In this document: piece after piece, positions 18,642 to 28,189 of the stretch | How positions within the stretch are numbered: the stretch's first letter is position 1 | Layout of the letters: each line of letters starts with the position of its first letter | Assembly: GCF_036492635.1 (NCBI RefSeq) | Contig: NZ_AP025305.1 | Coordinates: 1,426,001-1,490,000 of the forward strand | Source: Aureibacter tunicatorum | Lineage (GTDB): Bacteria; Bacteroidota; Bacteroidia; Cytophagales; Cyclobacteriaceae | Reading direction: 5' to 3' | Length of the DNA stretch: 64,000 nucleotides | Made by a program: the position numbers and the translations under genes | The notes under the pieces: model-generated | What the model was told of the DNA's origin: nothing | The model's input: the letters and a program-made list of their open reading frames with translations, nothing else | The model's database searches: none

Positions 18642-19883
18642 GTGGATATTTTTGAAAAGTTAGACGCGAGGAATACTCCTCTAGGGAAGTATTCTGATAA
18701 GGAGCAAGGTTATTACATGTTTCCAAAGTTGGAAGGCGAGATTGGACCAAGAATGCAATTTCAAGGCAGAGAGGTGCTTAATTGGAGCTTAAACAACTAT
18801 CTAGGTTTAGCAAATCATCCTGAAATAAGAAAAGCGGACGCTCAAGGAGCTCAAGACTGGGGATTGGCTTACCCTATGGGTGCCAGAATCATGTCGGGAA
18901 ATACTAAGTATCATGAGCAGTTGGAGAATGAGTTGGCTGACTTTGTGATGAAAGAAGACTGCATGTTGCTAAACTACGGTTATCAGGGAGTTGTGTCGGT
19001 AATCGAAGCTTTGGTTGACAGGAAAGATGTTATCGTATATGATGCTGAATCGCACGCATGTATTGTGGACGGTGTAAGGCTTCATATGGGTAAAAGATTC
19101 CGTTTCAACCATAACGATATGGAAAGCTTGGAGAAGCAATTAAAGCATGCTCAAGCTGTTACTGAAAAGACTGGAGGAGGAATCTTGGTGATTACTGAAG
19201 GTGTATTTGGTATGTCGGGTGTTGTTGGCGATTTGAAGGAGATTGTCAAGTTGAAGGAAAAATTCCAATTCAGACTATTGATAGATGATGCTCATGGTTT
19301 TGGTACTATGGGTGAGACTGGAGCGGGTACGCACGAATACCTTGATGTAGTTGATGAAGTGGATGTGTATATTTCTACTTTTGCCAAGTCTATGGCTAGC
19401 ATCGGAGCTTTCGTAGCAGCTGACGCAAAAATCGTGAAGTATTTGAGATATTGCACAAGATCTCAGATTTTCGCCAAGTCGTTGCCAATGCCTTTGGTTA
19501 TGGGTAACTTGAAGCGTCTTGAGATGTTGAGAAACAGCCCTGCCAAGCAACAATTGTGGGATGTTGTAAACCATTTACAGTCAGGATTGAAAGAAAGAGG
19601 ATTCAACCTTGGAGATACAGTTTCTCCTGTGACGCCTGTTTTCTTGAAGTGCACTATCGCTGAGACTGTAAGTTTGATCAAGGATCTTAGAGAAAACTTT
19701 AATATCTTCTGCTCAGTAGTGGTATACCCAGTAGTCCCTAAGGATGTGGTAATGTTGAGATTGATTCCTACAGCTGCTCACTCGATTGAGGATGTGGATG
19801 AGACAATTACTGCTTTTGAAAAGATTGCTCAAAAGATTAAAGATGGAGATTACTCTAATTCGATGACAGAGTTCAACGTTTAG
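18642..19883 (+). CDS. PLP-dependent alpha-oxoamine synthase (serine palmitoyltransferase/CFAT-like)
   Basis: 413 residues from a GTG at 18642. Fold-type I PLP motifs: NNYLGLANHPE, the cofactor-stacking His in DAESHACIVDG (138), LLIDDAHGFGTMG (Asp215-His218) and the Schiff-base Lys in ISTFAKSMASIGAF (K249). This family joins an amino acid to acyl-CoA. In sphingolipid-making Bacteroidota it is serine palmitoyltransferase; in gliding Cytophagales a close relative uses cysteate to make the capnine backbone of sulfonolipids. Sequence alone does not separate these here. It is monocistronic with a bidirectional terminator downstream. Confidence 0.88.
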   Translation: MDIFEKLDARNTPLGKYSDKEQGYYMFPKLEGEIGPRMQFQGREVLNWSLNNYLGLANHPEIRKADAQGAQDWGLAYPMGARIMSGNTKYHEQLENELADFVMKEDCMLLNYGYQGVVSVIEALVDRKDVIVYDAESHACIVDGVRLHMGKRFRFNHNDMESLEKQLKHAQAVTEKTGGGILVITEGVFGMSGVVGDLKEIVKLKEKFQFRLLIDDAHGFGTMGETGAGTHEYLDVVDEVDVYISTFAKSMASIGAFVAADAKIVKYLRYCTRSQIFAKSLPMPLVMGNLKRLEMLRNSPAKQQLWDVVNHLQSGLKERGFNLGDTVSPVTPVFLKCTIAETVSLIKDLRENFNIFCSVVVYPVVPKDVVMLRLIPTAAHSIEDVDETITAFEKIAQKIKDGDYSNSMTEFNV

Positions 19884-19907
19884 TATTAAATCTTTAAACA
19901 CATATAA

Positions 19908-19944
19908 AAAAGGACTGCTTCATAACTGAAGCAGTCCTTTTTTA
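19908..19944. terminator. Bidirectional terminator
   Basis: AGGACTGCTTC (19911-19921) pairs perfectly with GAAGCAGTCCT (19928-19938), flanked by A and T runs. It separates the convergent oxoamine synthase and chitinase genes. Confidence 0.9.
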
Positions 19945-19961
19945 TTAGCTTGCGCTTTAAA

Positions 19962-21083
19962 TTAATAAGGTTGAATCTGAGAGCAATCGGTATTAGGATC
20001 GTCAGAGCCATCCAAGCCTGTTGAAACCCCAAGAATCTCAGCGAATTTATCATAGTGGTGAAATCTGCTTTGAGCTTTTTCATGAGGTCCACCGCATTCC
20101 ACTCCGCCATTGATTATAGCTATAGTATGGGCAAAGCCGGCTTCTCTTCCTTTTTCGATATCTTCAGGGCTTGGAGTCCACATATCAGGAATCATTACCT
20201 CATGGCAAGATGGTTTAGGAAATTGAGGAGTCATCCAAAACCATATAGCAGTTTTGAAAGCTAAAACGCCATTGGCAGATACATCTTCAGGATCGTTAAG
20301 CAATACATACTTGTCCCCAAATAAGTATTCGCTGACTTGACCGTAATTGTAATTATAGCTTAATTGTATTGGCCCTCTGCCGTGGTATGACTTGCCTGGA
20401 ACTCCAGGATAGTTTTCATGAGGAACATTGTATCCTACATGGTCAGTGCCAAAATAGCCCAACTCTTCTTTGTAAAATAATCCCCAAGCGAATTTTCCTC
20501 CAGGCGCTGTCTCCCAGCCGCCGGTAGTTTCTTGCGCTATATTAGCGAAGAAGGCGGCCAACTCTCTTTTTCTGTCTATAAATGAGCCTTCATTGCAGAA
20601 AGAGGAATAGTCAATGGTAATTTCTTTGATAGGGAAATTTTGCTCCCATTCGCCATTGAATTCGGGCGGATCGCTGACTATTTTTTCTTCTCCAGTGGGT
20701 TTGTCTATGCGAGTGATGCGAGGTGGAATATAATATTCAGCGTCTCTTTGCTCTATGATAACTTTAATGTTCGAAATTTCATCAATCGCTTTTTGAAAAT
20801 TAGTGTAAGAATAAAAATCTTCTTCTCCACACTGGTTTGTCGCTTCACTTTGAGCGTTTTCTGTCCCACAGCGATAGGAAAATAAATCATTGTATTCCTC
20901 AGGACTGATAAGGTCGGTAATAGGTGTTTGTGGAGGATTGTCTTCTCCGGGATTTGAGGGATCTTCGGGATTGTTGTCATCTGTGATTTTCTCGGAATCC
21001 GAGCATGCCCCGAAAAAAAACAATCCCAAGGCTAACATTAATATCAATGAGAGCCCTTTCGCAGTTCTTTCTTCTCTTCTCAT
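19962..21083 (-). CDS. Glycoside hydrolase family 19 chitinase-like lipoprotein
   Basis: 373 residues from the ATG at 21083 (a TTG at 21092 is the alternative). The signal ends in a lipobox (LGLFFFGAC), followed by a Pro/Asp/Asn-rich linker to about residue 55, then the catalytic domain. GH19 hallmarks: AAFFANIAQETTGGW (catalytic Glu), YHGRGPIQLSYNYNYG, LAFKTAIWFWMT and a C-terminal INGGVECGG. It would hydrolyse chitin at the cell surface. Some GH19 proteins act on peptidoglycan, but the chitinase-type phrasing is clear. Confidence 0.9.
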   Translation of the reverse strand: MRREERTAKGLSLILMLALGLFFFGACSDSEKITDDNNPEDPSNPGEDNPPQTPITDLISPEEYNDLFSYRCGTENAQSEATNQCGEEDFYSYTNFQKAIDEISNIKVIIEQRDAEYYIPPRITRIDKPTGEEKIVSDPPEFNGEWEQNFPIKEITIDYSSFCNEGSFIDRKRELAAFFANIAQETTGGWETAPGGKFAWGLFYKEELGYFGTDHVGYNVPHENYPGVPGKSYHGRGPIQLSYNYNYGQVSEYLFGDKYVLLNDPEDVSANGVLAFKTAIWFWMTPQFPKPSCHEVMIPDMWTPSPEDIEKGREAGFAHTIAIINGGVECGGPHEKAQSRFHHYDKFAEILGVSTGLDGSDDPNTDCSQIQPY

Positions 21084-21196
21084 GTTTTGCAAATATTAAA
21101 CTTTCTGATCATCAAAGACTTGATGATATTTCCAATATCTTGCAATGTAAGTTTTCGAATTGAAAAAGCTCTTTATCCGATATTAAAAGATGTTAA

Positions 21197-22324
21197 TTAC
21201 AAGCCGTCATTTGACCTGTTGACTATACTGTCCGTATTGTTTTCCGTTTTTCTATTCCCGTAATAAAAAAGGCGATAATTTGAAAATCCGCAGACTAGCC
21301 TTTCAGTATATTCATTGAGGTCGTAATAGTCTACATCATTGAAATATCCGCGTATATCTTGATCGATAGTGAAGTTGATATTCCAATTATTTCCGCCGTT
21401 GGTTGTGTTGAGAAAATAGCCCCTCATGAGCGCATAACCTTCCGATTCGTTTTGGAAATTGATACTGATAAAATCCGAAAAATCGTTGTTGGTAGTTGAA
21501 GGGATGTTTTGTTCTGTCCATGAGCTTCCGGCATTAGAGCTTTTGTAGATAAAAGGCTCATTGTTTACGGGTTTGTTGCCGCCTATATAGTAAGTGTTCT
21601 CATCCAAAATGAATACACTGGTATAATCTGCATTGTTGATTTCGTTGAAGATTCGTGTCCAAGTATTTCCGCCATTAGTGGATTTCCAAATCCCTTGAGA
21701 TGAAGAGGCAATGCCTTCGTTTTGATCGATGAATTGGATGTCGGTAAAGTACCCTGGTTTTTCCTGTGGATCGAAATTGAATTGTTTTCTCCAGTTGATT
21801 CCTCCATCTACTGTCTTGTAAATTTCAGGGTAAGAAGAGTTCAAAGAATCGGCGCCTACTACCCAGCCTATCTCATTGGTTACAAAATAGGCTTTCTTGG
21901 GAGCGAAATTTCTGTCAAATCCATTGTTGGTTAGGTTTTCTGTCCAATTCAACCCTCCGTCATAAGAGTAAATCACAGCAGGAAATTCTCCTTGTAGTCT
22001 GTCAGTGAAAAACCACACATATTTGCTGTCATATGTTGTCATGGTGAAATTATTGGCAAAGTCCACGGAGTACACATCTTTCCATGTGCTGCCGGCGTCG
22101 ACGCTTTTTTGAATCCTAGCGCCTACTACATTGTAAATATTCTGAACAAGGACTAATGAGTTTTCATCCAAATAATAAATATCAGAATAGCTGAACGCGT
22201 AAGTGCTGTTTAAAGAATCCAGTAAAGAAGTGCTGATGTCCACCCATTGGGGAGAGATGAAAACCTCTTCTTTCTTACAGCTAAACAAGGCAATAAAAGT
22301 AATATATATGAAAATCTTTCTCAT
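21197..22324 (-). CDS. YCF48-type beta-propeller lipoprotein
   Basis: 375 residues, with lipobox FIALFSCKKE at residues 11-20. The body is a chain of YCF48/BNR-like blades marked by repeats of the form D-G-G-x-x-W: SVDAGSTWKD, SYDGGLNWTE, TVDGGINWRK, STNGGNTWTR, SSNAGSSWTE and TTNGGNNWNI. Such surface propellers are common in Bacteroidota, often as ligand-binding or photosystem-stability-factor-like proteins. The ligand is unknown. It sits upstream of and on the same strand as the chitinase gene, separated by about 110 bp. Confidence 0.82.
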   Translation of the reverse strand: MRKIFIYITFIALFSCKKEEVFISPQWVDISTSLLDSLNSTYAFSYSDIYYLDENSLVLVQNIYNVVGARIQKSVDAGSTWKDVYSVDFANNFTMTTYDSKYVWFFTDRLQGEFPAVIYSYDGGLNWTENLTNNGFDRNFAPKKAYFVTNEIGWVVGADSLNSSYPEIYKTVDGGINWRKQFNFDPQEKPGYFTDIQFIDQNEGIASSSQGIWKSTNGGNTWTRIFNEINNADYTSVFILDENTYYIGGNKPVNNEPFIYKSSNAGSSWTEQNIPSTTNNDFSDFISINFQNESEGYALMRGYFLNTTNGGNNWNINFTIDQDIRGYFNDVDYYDLNEYTERLVCGFSNYRLFYYGNRKTENNTDSIVNRSNDGL

Positions 22325-22461
22325 GCTTCAATAATCTAATTATGCTATTGTCAATGCTTGGTTATTCATTTGTTGCAAGCATTTTATGGTTCGCTATTTG
22401 AAAGGGTATTCCAAATTAGGATGTGGCTGAGGCATCGTTGAAAATATTATGATAATATCTT

Positions 22462-23784
22462 ATGAAGGAAGATCTACTTTATCATCTATGGCAATACCAA
22501 AAATTCGCGAAACATAATCTTAGAACCGTCCAAGGCGATGAACTTAGGGTGTTTTCCGCTGGACATTTGAACACTTTGGCTGGTCCTGACTTTGCTTACT
22601 CAAAAATTATGCTTAACGATGTCACATGGAGCGGCAGTGTGGAAATACATGTGAATTCTTCCGATTGGTACAGGCATAAGCATCACTTGGATGAAAATTA
22701 TGAGAAGGTCATATTGCATGTGGTATGGAATAATGACAAGGAAGTGAAGCTTAGGGATGGAAGTTTGTTGCCGGTTTTAGAATTGAAAAACAGAGTGTAC
22801 CCTGAAATTTTGGAGAAGTATGAAAAAATGATGGGTGACAACCATGACTTTACTTGTCGAAATCTAATCACGAAGGTTCCTGATATTAAGCTAGCCAATG
22901 CATTTGAATCCGCATTGAATGAACGGCTAAGGACTAAGGCGAGTAAAGTTTCGGAGGTTTACAAATCCACAAATCAATTTTGGGAAGAAACAGCTTTCAA
23001 AGTTATTTGCTCAGCTTTCGGATTTAAAGTGAATAGTGGAGGTTTTGGAATATTGGCAGAGCAATTAAGATATGATATTCTTCAAAAGAACAGGGATCAA
23101 CGATTGAAAATCGAAGCGTTGTTTTTTGGTTTGTCGGGAATGATCAGAGAAAAGAACAAAGACGAATATTCAGAGACTATGAAGCGATATTTTAGTTTTT
23201 TGGATCATAAATACAGTCTTGGAGGGAGTATGATGTCTGAAAGAGACTGGAATTTTTTTGGGGCGAGGCCGGCTAATTTCCCAACACTGAGATTGGCCCA
23301 ACTTGCAGGAGTTGTTTGCAAGTCTCAGCTTTTTTTCGATGCAATCTTGAATTCGGATTCACTTAAGGATTACTATGCTATTTTTGAGTTTGAAATTTCC
23401 GATTATTGGAAAAGCCATTATGACTTTGGCAAAAAGAAAAAATCAGCTACTTTTTCATTGAGCAAAGCGAGCAAGGAAAATTTGATCATAAATTCCGTCA
23501 TTCCGATATTGGCCGCGTATGCCATGGAAAAAGATCAACATCAGTATTGGGAAAAAGCGATTGATCTTTTGTCTAGTTTGTCTCCTGAAAGAAATTCGAT
23601 AACCAAGAAGTGGAATGCTATGGGGGTTGAGTTAGGCAGTGCTTTTGAAACACAAGCTTGTTTGGAGCAATACAAGCACCATTGTCTGGAGAAAAAGTGT
23701 CTTAGTTGTTCTGTCGGCTATCACCTTTTGCATAGTCATTCGTCGATTAAGGGTAATTTGTCGGAAGAAATTGTAAAGAACTAG
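22462..23784 (+). CDS. DUF2851 family protein
   Basis: 440 residues with the DUF2851 signature near the N-terminus: LLYHLWQYQKF, LRVFSAGHLNTLAGPDF, WSGSVEIHVNSSDWYRH and VILHVVWNND. The C-terminus has a Cys cluster (CLEKKCLSCSVGYHLL). DUF2851 proteins are widespread and single-copy in Bacteroidota; no function is known to me. Some features (an HxH/Asp-rich N-terminal half) suggest a nuclease-like metal site, but that is a guess. It precedes the AddA-like gene by 77 bp on the same strand. Confidence 0.88.
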   Translation: MKEDLLYHLWQYQKFAKHNLRTVQGDELRVFSAGHLNTLAGPDFAYSKIMLNDVTWSGSVEIHVNSSDWYRHKHHLDENYEKVILHVVWNNDKEVKLRDGSLLPVLELKNRVYPEILEKYEKMMGDNHDFTCRNLITKVPDIKLANAFESALNERLRTKASKVSEVYKSTNQFWEETAFKVICSAFGFKVNSGGFGILAEQLRYDILQKNRDQRLKIEALFFGLSGMIREKNKDEYSETMKRYFSFLDHKYSLGGSMMSERDWNFFGARPANFPTLRLAQLAGVVCKSQLFFDAILNSDSLKDYYAIFEFEISDYWKSHYDFGKKKKSATFSLSKASKENLIINSVIPILAAYAMEKDQHQYWEKAIDLLSSLSPERNSITKKWNAMGVELGSAFETQACLEQYKHHCLEKKCLSCSVGYHLLHSHSSIKGNLSEEIVKN

Positions 23785-23821
23785 CCTTTTCATTTTGTTT
23801 CTTTTATTTTTAAGCATTAAC

Positions 23822-23844
23822 TCGTCTTGAGCGTAGCAGGACGA
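23822..23844. repeat. Short dispersed-repeat-like hairpin
   Basis: TCGTC (23822-23826) and GACGA (23840-23844) flank TTGAGCGTAGCAG. The TTGAGCG core resembles the short dispersed hairpins (CTGAGCG...CGAAG) often scattered between genes in Bacteroidota. Only one copy is seen here, so this is a resemblance only. Confidence 0.35.
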
Positions 23845-23861
23845 AGCAACTTGTCATTTTA

Positions 23862-26800
23862 ATGAATAAGAATTTTGTAATTTATAGGTCTTCAGCAGGC
23901 TCGGGCAAGACATACACATTAGCCAAAGAGTATCTAGGCCAAGCATTGAGAAGCGAATATCATTTTAAGCATATATTAGCAGTTACCTTTACGAACAAAG
24001 CCACTCAAGAAATGAAAGAGAGGATTGTCTCTTTTTTGCATGAGATTTCAATTGGCGACCCTAGTGTTGGTGCGTTGACCGATGATTTAGCGGAGATGTT
24101 GCAGATATCGTCGCAAGAGGTTGTTGAGCGATCAGCTAAGGTTCTTACACGAATACTTCATAATTATTCTCATTTTTCAGTGCTTACGATTGATAGTTTT
24201 TTTCAGCAAGTGATTCGATCCTTTGCTAAAGAATTGGGGCTGCAGGGCGGGATTGCAATTGAGCTTGATCAAGATCAGGTATTGAATGAGGTTATTGATC
24301 GAGTGATTGAAGATGTTAATGATAACCCTAATTTGGCCAAATGGCTTAGGCTCTTTGCTGAGAAGAAAGTAGAGGAAGGAAAGAGTTGGGATATCAAGGA
24401 TGCTGTGAAGTCGTTCTCATATGAGTTGTTCAGTGAAAAATTCAAGTCTCTGGAAGAGCAAGTGACAGAGATGAATGATACTCCGGATCAAGTGGATGAA
24501 TTCCTGTCTACGTTGCAAAGAACTATTCGGGAGTTTGAGAAGAAAATGTCTCTTTTTGGCACTGAAGCGATGGATGTGTTGATGGATTTGGGTTTGACAG
24601 TTGATGATTTTCCATATAAAAAGTCCAGTTTTGCCAATTACTTTGTCAAGCTGAAAAATGGAGAAGAGTTTACGCCTGGAGCCAGGGCTTTGGCAGCTTT
24701 GGATGATTTGAACAAGTGGAAAACCAAATCCACTCCTGCGGGAAAAGCCAGTTTGATAGAAGACGCTTTTCATCAAGGTGCTAATGAAGCGTTAAGGAAA
24801 GCGGTGGACTATTACAACCAGCAACATAAAAGATATTATTCCGCATTGGAGGTGTTGAGGTATTTTTATTCGTTTGGTATACTGAGTGACATAATCAATA
24901 AGCTGCAAGAATACAGGCAGGAAAAAGACATTATGCTGATAAGCGATGCTTCCGATTTTCTTAAGCATATTATCAATGAAAATGACAGTCCTTTTATTTA
25001 TGAAAAAACGGGGACAAAATTTTTTCATTTTTTTATCGATGAATTTCAGGATACATCGCGTTTTCAATGGGATAATTTTAGGCCATTGGTTGAAAATAGC
25101 CTGGCAGGAGAGGAGTATATTGGCAAGGATCCTTTGGAGGGAAACAAGAACCTTGTTCTCGGGGATGTTAAGCAATCTATTTACCGATGGAGAGGGGGAG
25201 ATCAGACATTGCTCCAATTCGGGATTGAAAAGGATATTGGAAATGATTATACCAAAGTTGAGCATTTGGATACGAATTGGAGGAGTTTGAAAAATGTCAT
25301 CGAATTCAATAATAGTGTTTTCAGCGTGGCACCGGAGTTATTGGTGAGTGAGATTGTTTCCAGCGCGGAGAATTTGGAAGAGCAAGAGAAGGAGATATTA
25401 GAAGGAAAAGCGTATGGCATCATTCAAGCGTATGCCGATGTAGCTCAGAAAGTGTCTCCCAAACATCAAAAAAACGAAAAAAAAGGATTTATCAGATCAG
25501 AGTTCGTGGAAGCGGAGCTTGACGATGATGGGAATAAAATCAAACCTAAAGAGGTGATCTTGAGCAGGCTTCCTAATCATATTGAGGCATTGCAAAAACA
25601 AGGCATTAAGGCTAGGGATATCGCTTTTTTGGTAAGGAATAAGCAGGATGGAGTATTGATAGCTGATTTCTTTTCACGCTACAAGCATGCTAACTCCCAT
25701 TCGCTTTGCAATTTTGATGTGGTGTCTTCTGAGTCTCTTTATGTCAAAAATGCCTTGGTGGTAAGGATACTAGTTGGAGCGATGAAAGCTCTGCTTGATC
25801 TGGAGGATAATTTATCTTGGACAGCTTTGGCGCATGACTTTAAGGTGTTGAACAATGAGGTCAAGGTTTCTGACAATGAAATCTTCGAGGATAGAAAGAA
25901 ATTGAAAGATGCGTTGCCAACGGCTTTTGTTTCCAAAGTGGATTATCTGTACAACTTCCCTATTTATGAATTGGTGGAATATTTGATACCAGTGTTCGGT
26001 CTGAATGAGCATACAGGAGAACGAGCCTATTTGCAAGCATTTGAGGATTTGGTGTTGGAGTATTTGGAAAGTAATGTGGGAGACGTTGGTAGCTTTGTAG
26101 AATGGTGGGATGATAAAGGCGTATCGAAATCCATTGCCATGTCTGATGAAATGGATGCCATGAGAATTTTGACGATCCATAAGTCTAAGGGCTTGCAGTA
26201 TAAAGTTGTGATTATACCTTTTTGCGATTGGTCAATGGATCACAATACTACTTTCGACAATATTTTATGGACGCAATCGAATTATAAGCCTTTTGAAATG
26301 TTGCCTACTTTTCCTGTCAAGTATCAGAAAGGCTTGAAAGACACTTATTTCGCTTTGGAGTATTATGAAGAGCAAATCGGGGCTTTTTTGGATAACCTGA
26401 ACTTGATGTATGTGGCTTTTACAAGAGCGGAGGAGTACTTGTTTACATTTTCTGAAAAGCCTAATTTGAAGAAAGGTGTTCCTATCGGAAATGTAGGCAA
26501 GCTATTGTACAAGTCTTTTGAGTATGCTACAGACGAAGAGTCAATGTTGAAAGATGGTTGGAAAGAAGAGTCTGGAGTTTATGAATACGGAAGTATTGAC
26601 AAGGAAAAAGAGATCAGTTCAAAAGAAGATAATTCAGTGAAAATAAATCAATTCATCTCTTCGGATTGGAGGAAAAGACTCTCTATAAGCAGACAGGATG
26701 AATGTATTTTCAATCTGGATGATACAGAAAGGGTTGAGAAAATTAATTACGGTATACTGATACATGATATTCTGTCCAAGGTATTGACGCCTGACCAATT

Positions 26801-27158
26801 GGAGTCTGTCTTGGCCGATTACTTGGAGCAAGGAATTATCAATCCTGAAGACAAGGAAGTATTGAGGGAAAGGATAGAGCTTTTGTTTGCTAATCAACAG
26901 GTGAGAGATTGGTTTATTACGGATTGGAAGGTGAAAACGGAAGTGCCGATATTGCCAAAGTCGGGAGAATTGTCTCGATTGGACAGGGTGCTGACGAAGG
27001 GCAATGATGCGATTATTATAGATTTTAAGACTGGATTTCAAAAGAAAAAAGATATTAACCAGATCATTGCTTATAAAGCATTGCTTAAAGGCATGGGCTT
27101 TGAAAAAATTCAAGCATTCTTACTGTATTTGGAAGATATTTCAATTGTAGAGGTATAA
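23862..27158 (+). CDS. AddA-like UvrD helicase with C-terminal PD-(D/E)XK nuclease
   Basis: 1098 residues. Helicase motifs: SAGSGKTYTLAKEYL (I, 11-17), AVTFTNKATQEMKER (Ia), HFFIDEFQDTSRFQW (II), LVLGDVKQSIYRWRGG (III), LDTNWRSL (IV), MRILTIHKSKGLQYKVV (V) and LNLMYVAFTRAEEYLFTF (VI). The C-terminus has a RecB-type nuclease signature (LDRVL, then IIDFKTG, then Q-x6-Y) at about residues 1038-1078. It should process double-strand breaks for RecA loading. The usual AddB partner is not adjacent in this window. Confidence 0.9.
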   Translation: MNKNFVIYRSSAGSGKTYTLAKEYLGQALRSEYHFKHILAVTFTNKATQEMKERIVSFLHEISIGDPSVGALTDDLAEMLQISSQEVVERSAKVLTRILHNYSHFSVLTIDSFFQQVIRSFAKELGLQGGIAIELDQDQVLNEVIDRVIEDVNDNPNLAKWLRLFAEKKVEEGKSWDIKDAVKSFSYELFSEKFKSLEEQVTEMNDTPDQVDEFLSTLQRTIREFEKKMSLFGTEAMDVLMDLGLTVDDFPYKKSSFANYFVKLKNGEEFTPGARALAALDDLNKWKTKSTPAGKASLIEDAFHQGANEALRKAVDYYNQQHKRYYSALEVLRYFYSFGILSDIINKLQEYRQEKDIMLISDASDFLKHIINENDSPFIYEKTGTKFFHFFIDEFQDTSRFQWDNFRPLVENSLAGEEYIGKDPLEGNKNLVLGDVKQSIYRWRGGDQTLLQFGIEKDIGNDYTKVEHLDTNWRSLKNVIEFNNSVFSVAPELLVSEIVSSAENLEEQEKEILEGKAYGIIQAYADVAQKVSPKHQKNEKKGFIRSEFVEAELDDDGNKIKPKEVILSRLPNHIEALQKQGIKARDIAFLVRNKQDGVLIADFFSRYKHANSHSLCNFDVVSSESLYVKNALVVRILVGAMKALLDLEDNLSWTALAHDFKVLNNEVKVSDNEIFEDRKKLKDALPTAFVSKVDYLYNFPIYELVEYLIPVFGLNEHTGERAYLQAFEDLVLEYLESNVGDVGSFVEWWDDKGVSKSIAMSDEMDAMRILTIHKSKGLQYKVVIIPFCDWSMDHNTTFDNILWTQSNYKPFEMLPTFPVKYQKGLKDTYFALEYYEEQIGAFLDNLNLMYVAFTRAEEYLFTFSEKPNLKKGVPIGNVGKLLYKSFEYATDEESMLKDGWKEESGVYEYGSIDKEKEISSKEDNSVKINQFISSDWRKRLSISRQDECIFNLDDTERVEKINYGILIHDILSKVLTPDQLESVLADYLEQGIINPEDKEVLRERIELLFANQQVRDWFITDWKVKTEVPILPKSGELSRLDRVLTKGNDAIIIDFKTGFQKKKDINQIIAYKALLKGMGFEKIQAFLLYLEDISIVEV

Positions 27159-27179
27159 TATTGGTTAATGTGAATTGCT

Positions 27180-28133
27180 ATGAATAGAATAGACAGGCTT
27201 TCTGCGATAATGACTATGCTTCAATCCAAAAAAGTCGTAAAGGCTAAGGAGATCGCCGAACGATTCGAGATTAGCCTTCGAACGGTTTATAGAGATATCA
27301 GGGCGCTTGAAGAGGGAGGAGTCCCTATTGGAGCGGAGGCTGGACTTGGCTACTATATTTCAGACGGTTATCATTTAGCTCCAGTGACATTTACCGGTGA
27401 AGAAGCGAGAGCTTTGCTTTTATCTCAAAAAGTTGCCAGTCACTTCACCGACGAATCATCTGTAAAGCATCAAACTACTGCTTTTGAGAAAATAAGGTCG
27501 GTGATGAAAACAGCTGATAAGGAAAAGGTTGAAACTTTGGAGAGTAGCATAGATATTCATTTCGGTTTTAAGAGAGTCGCTAAGCCATCCGCTTTTTTGG
27601 ATCAAATCCAAGAAGCGATGTCGATGCGAAATAAAATGCAATTAAAGTATCAGGCAGCCTCGGAATCTTCTCCTTCTTTAAGAGAAATTGTTCCTCTGAG
27701 TTTATGTTATTATAGCAATTATTGGCATTTGATAGCTTTTTGTGAATTGAGGAATGATTACAGGGATTTTCGCACTGATAGAATTGTGGGGATACAGTCG
27801 CTTTCAAAATTATTTAACAAAGAAGCTTACAAGTCCATGGATGAATATTGGAAAGAAATCAGACAACGCTACTCTTTGTATGAGGTGGAGGTAGTTTTGG
27901 ATAATAAAGGCGCTCCTTTTTTGAATTTGACTAAGCATTATTGGGGTTTTAAGGAAGAATCAATTGGTGAAGATGATGTAAGAATGAAATTCGTTATCGC
28001 TGATTATAGAGTTTTTTCCAAATGGTTGATTTCTTTTGGCGAGTATGTGCATAAGTTATATCCAGATGAATTGGAAAATGCCATGAACGAAGAAATACAG
28101 GCATTGCAATCAAAATTTTTGCAAAATAATTAA
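27180..28133 (+). CDS. YafY-type transcriptional regulator (HTH_11 + WYL domain)
   Basis: 317 residues. The N-terminal winged helix (MNRIDRLSAIMTMLQSKKVV through RTVYRDIRALEEGGVPIGAE) is the YafY/DeoR-type HTH. The middle and C-terminal parts carry a WYL-like ligand-sensing domain (PLSLCYYSNYWHLIAFCELR and NDYRDFRTDRI). Such regulators sense small or nucleic-acid ligands. It lies 56 bp before the ABM-ABM-GyrI-like fusion gene on the same strand, an arrangement often seen between YafY regulators and small-molecule-binding or glyoxalase-like genes. It may control that gene. Confidence 0.9.
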   Translation: MNRIDRLSAIMTMLQSKKVVKAKEIAERFEISLRTVYRDIRALEEGGVPIGAEAGLGYYISDGYHLAPVTFTGEEARALLLSQKVASHFTDESSVKHQTTAFEKIRSVMKTADKEKVETLESSIDIHFGFKRVAKPSAFLDQIQEAMSMRNKMQLKYQAASESSPSLREIVPLSLCYYSNYWHLIAFCELRNDYRDFRTDRIVGIQSLSKLFNKEAYKSMDEYWKEIRQRYSLYEVEVVLDNKGAPFLNLTKHYWGFKEESIGEDDVRMKFVIADYRVFSKWLISFGEYVHKLYPDELENAMNEEIQALQSKFLQNN

Positions 28134-28189
28134 TGAATAGAAATTGCTGTTGACATAGGGTTGTCACTAGATGTGAAGATTATTGGGTA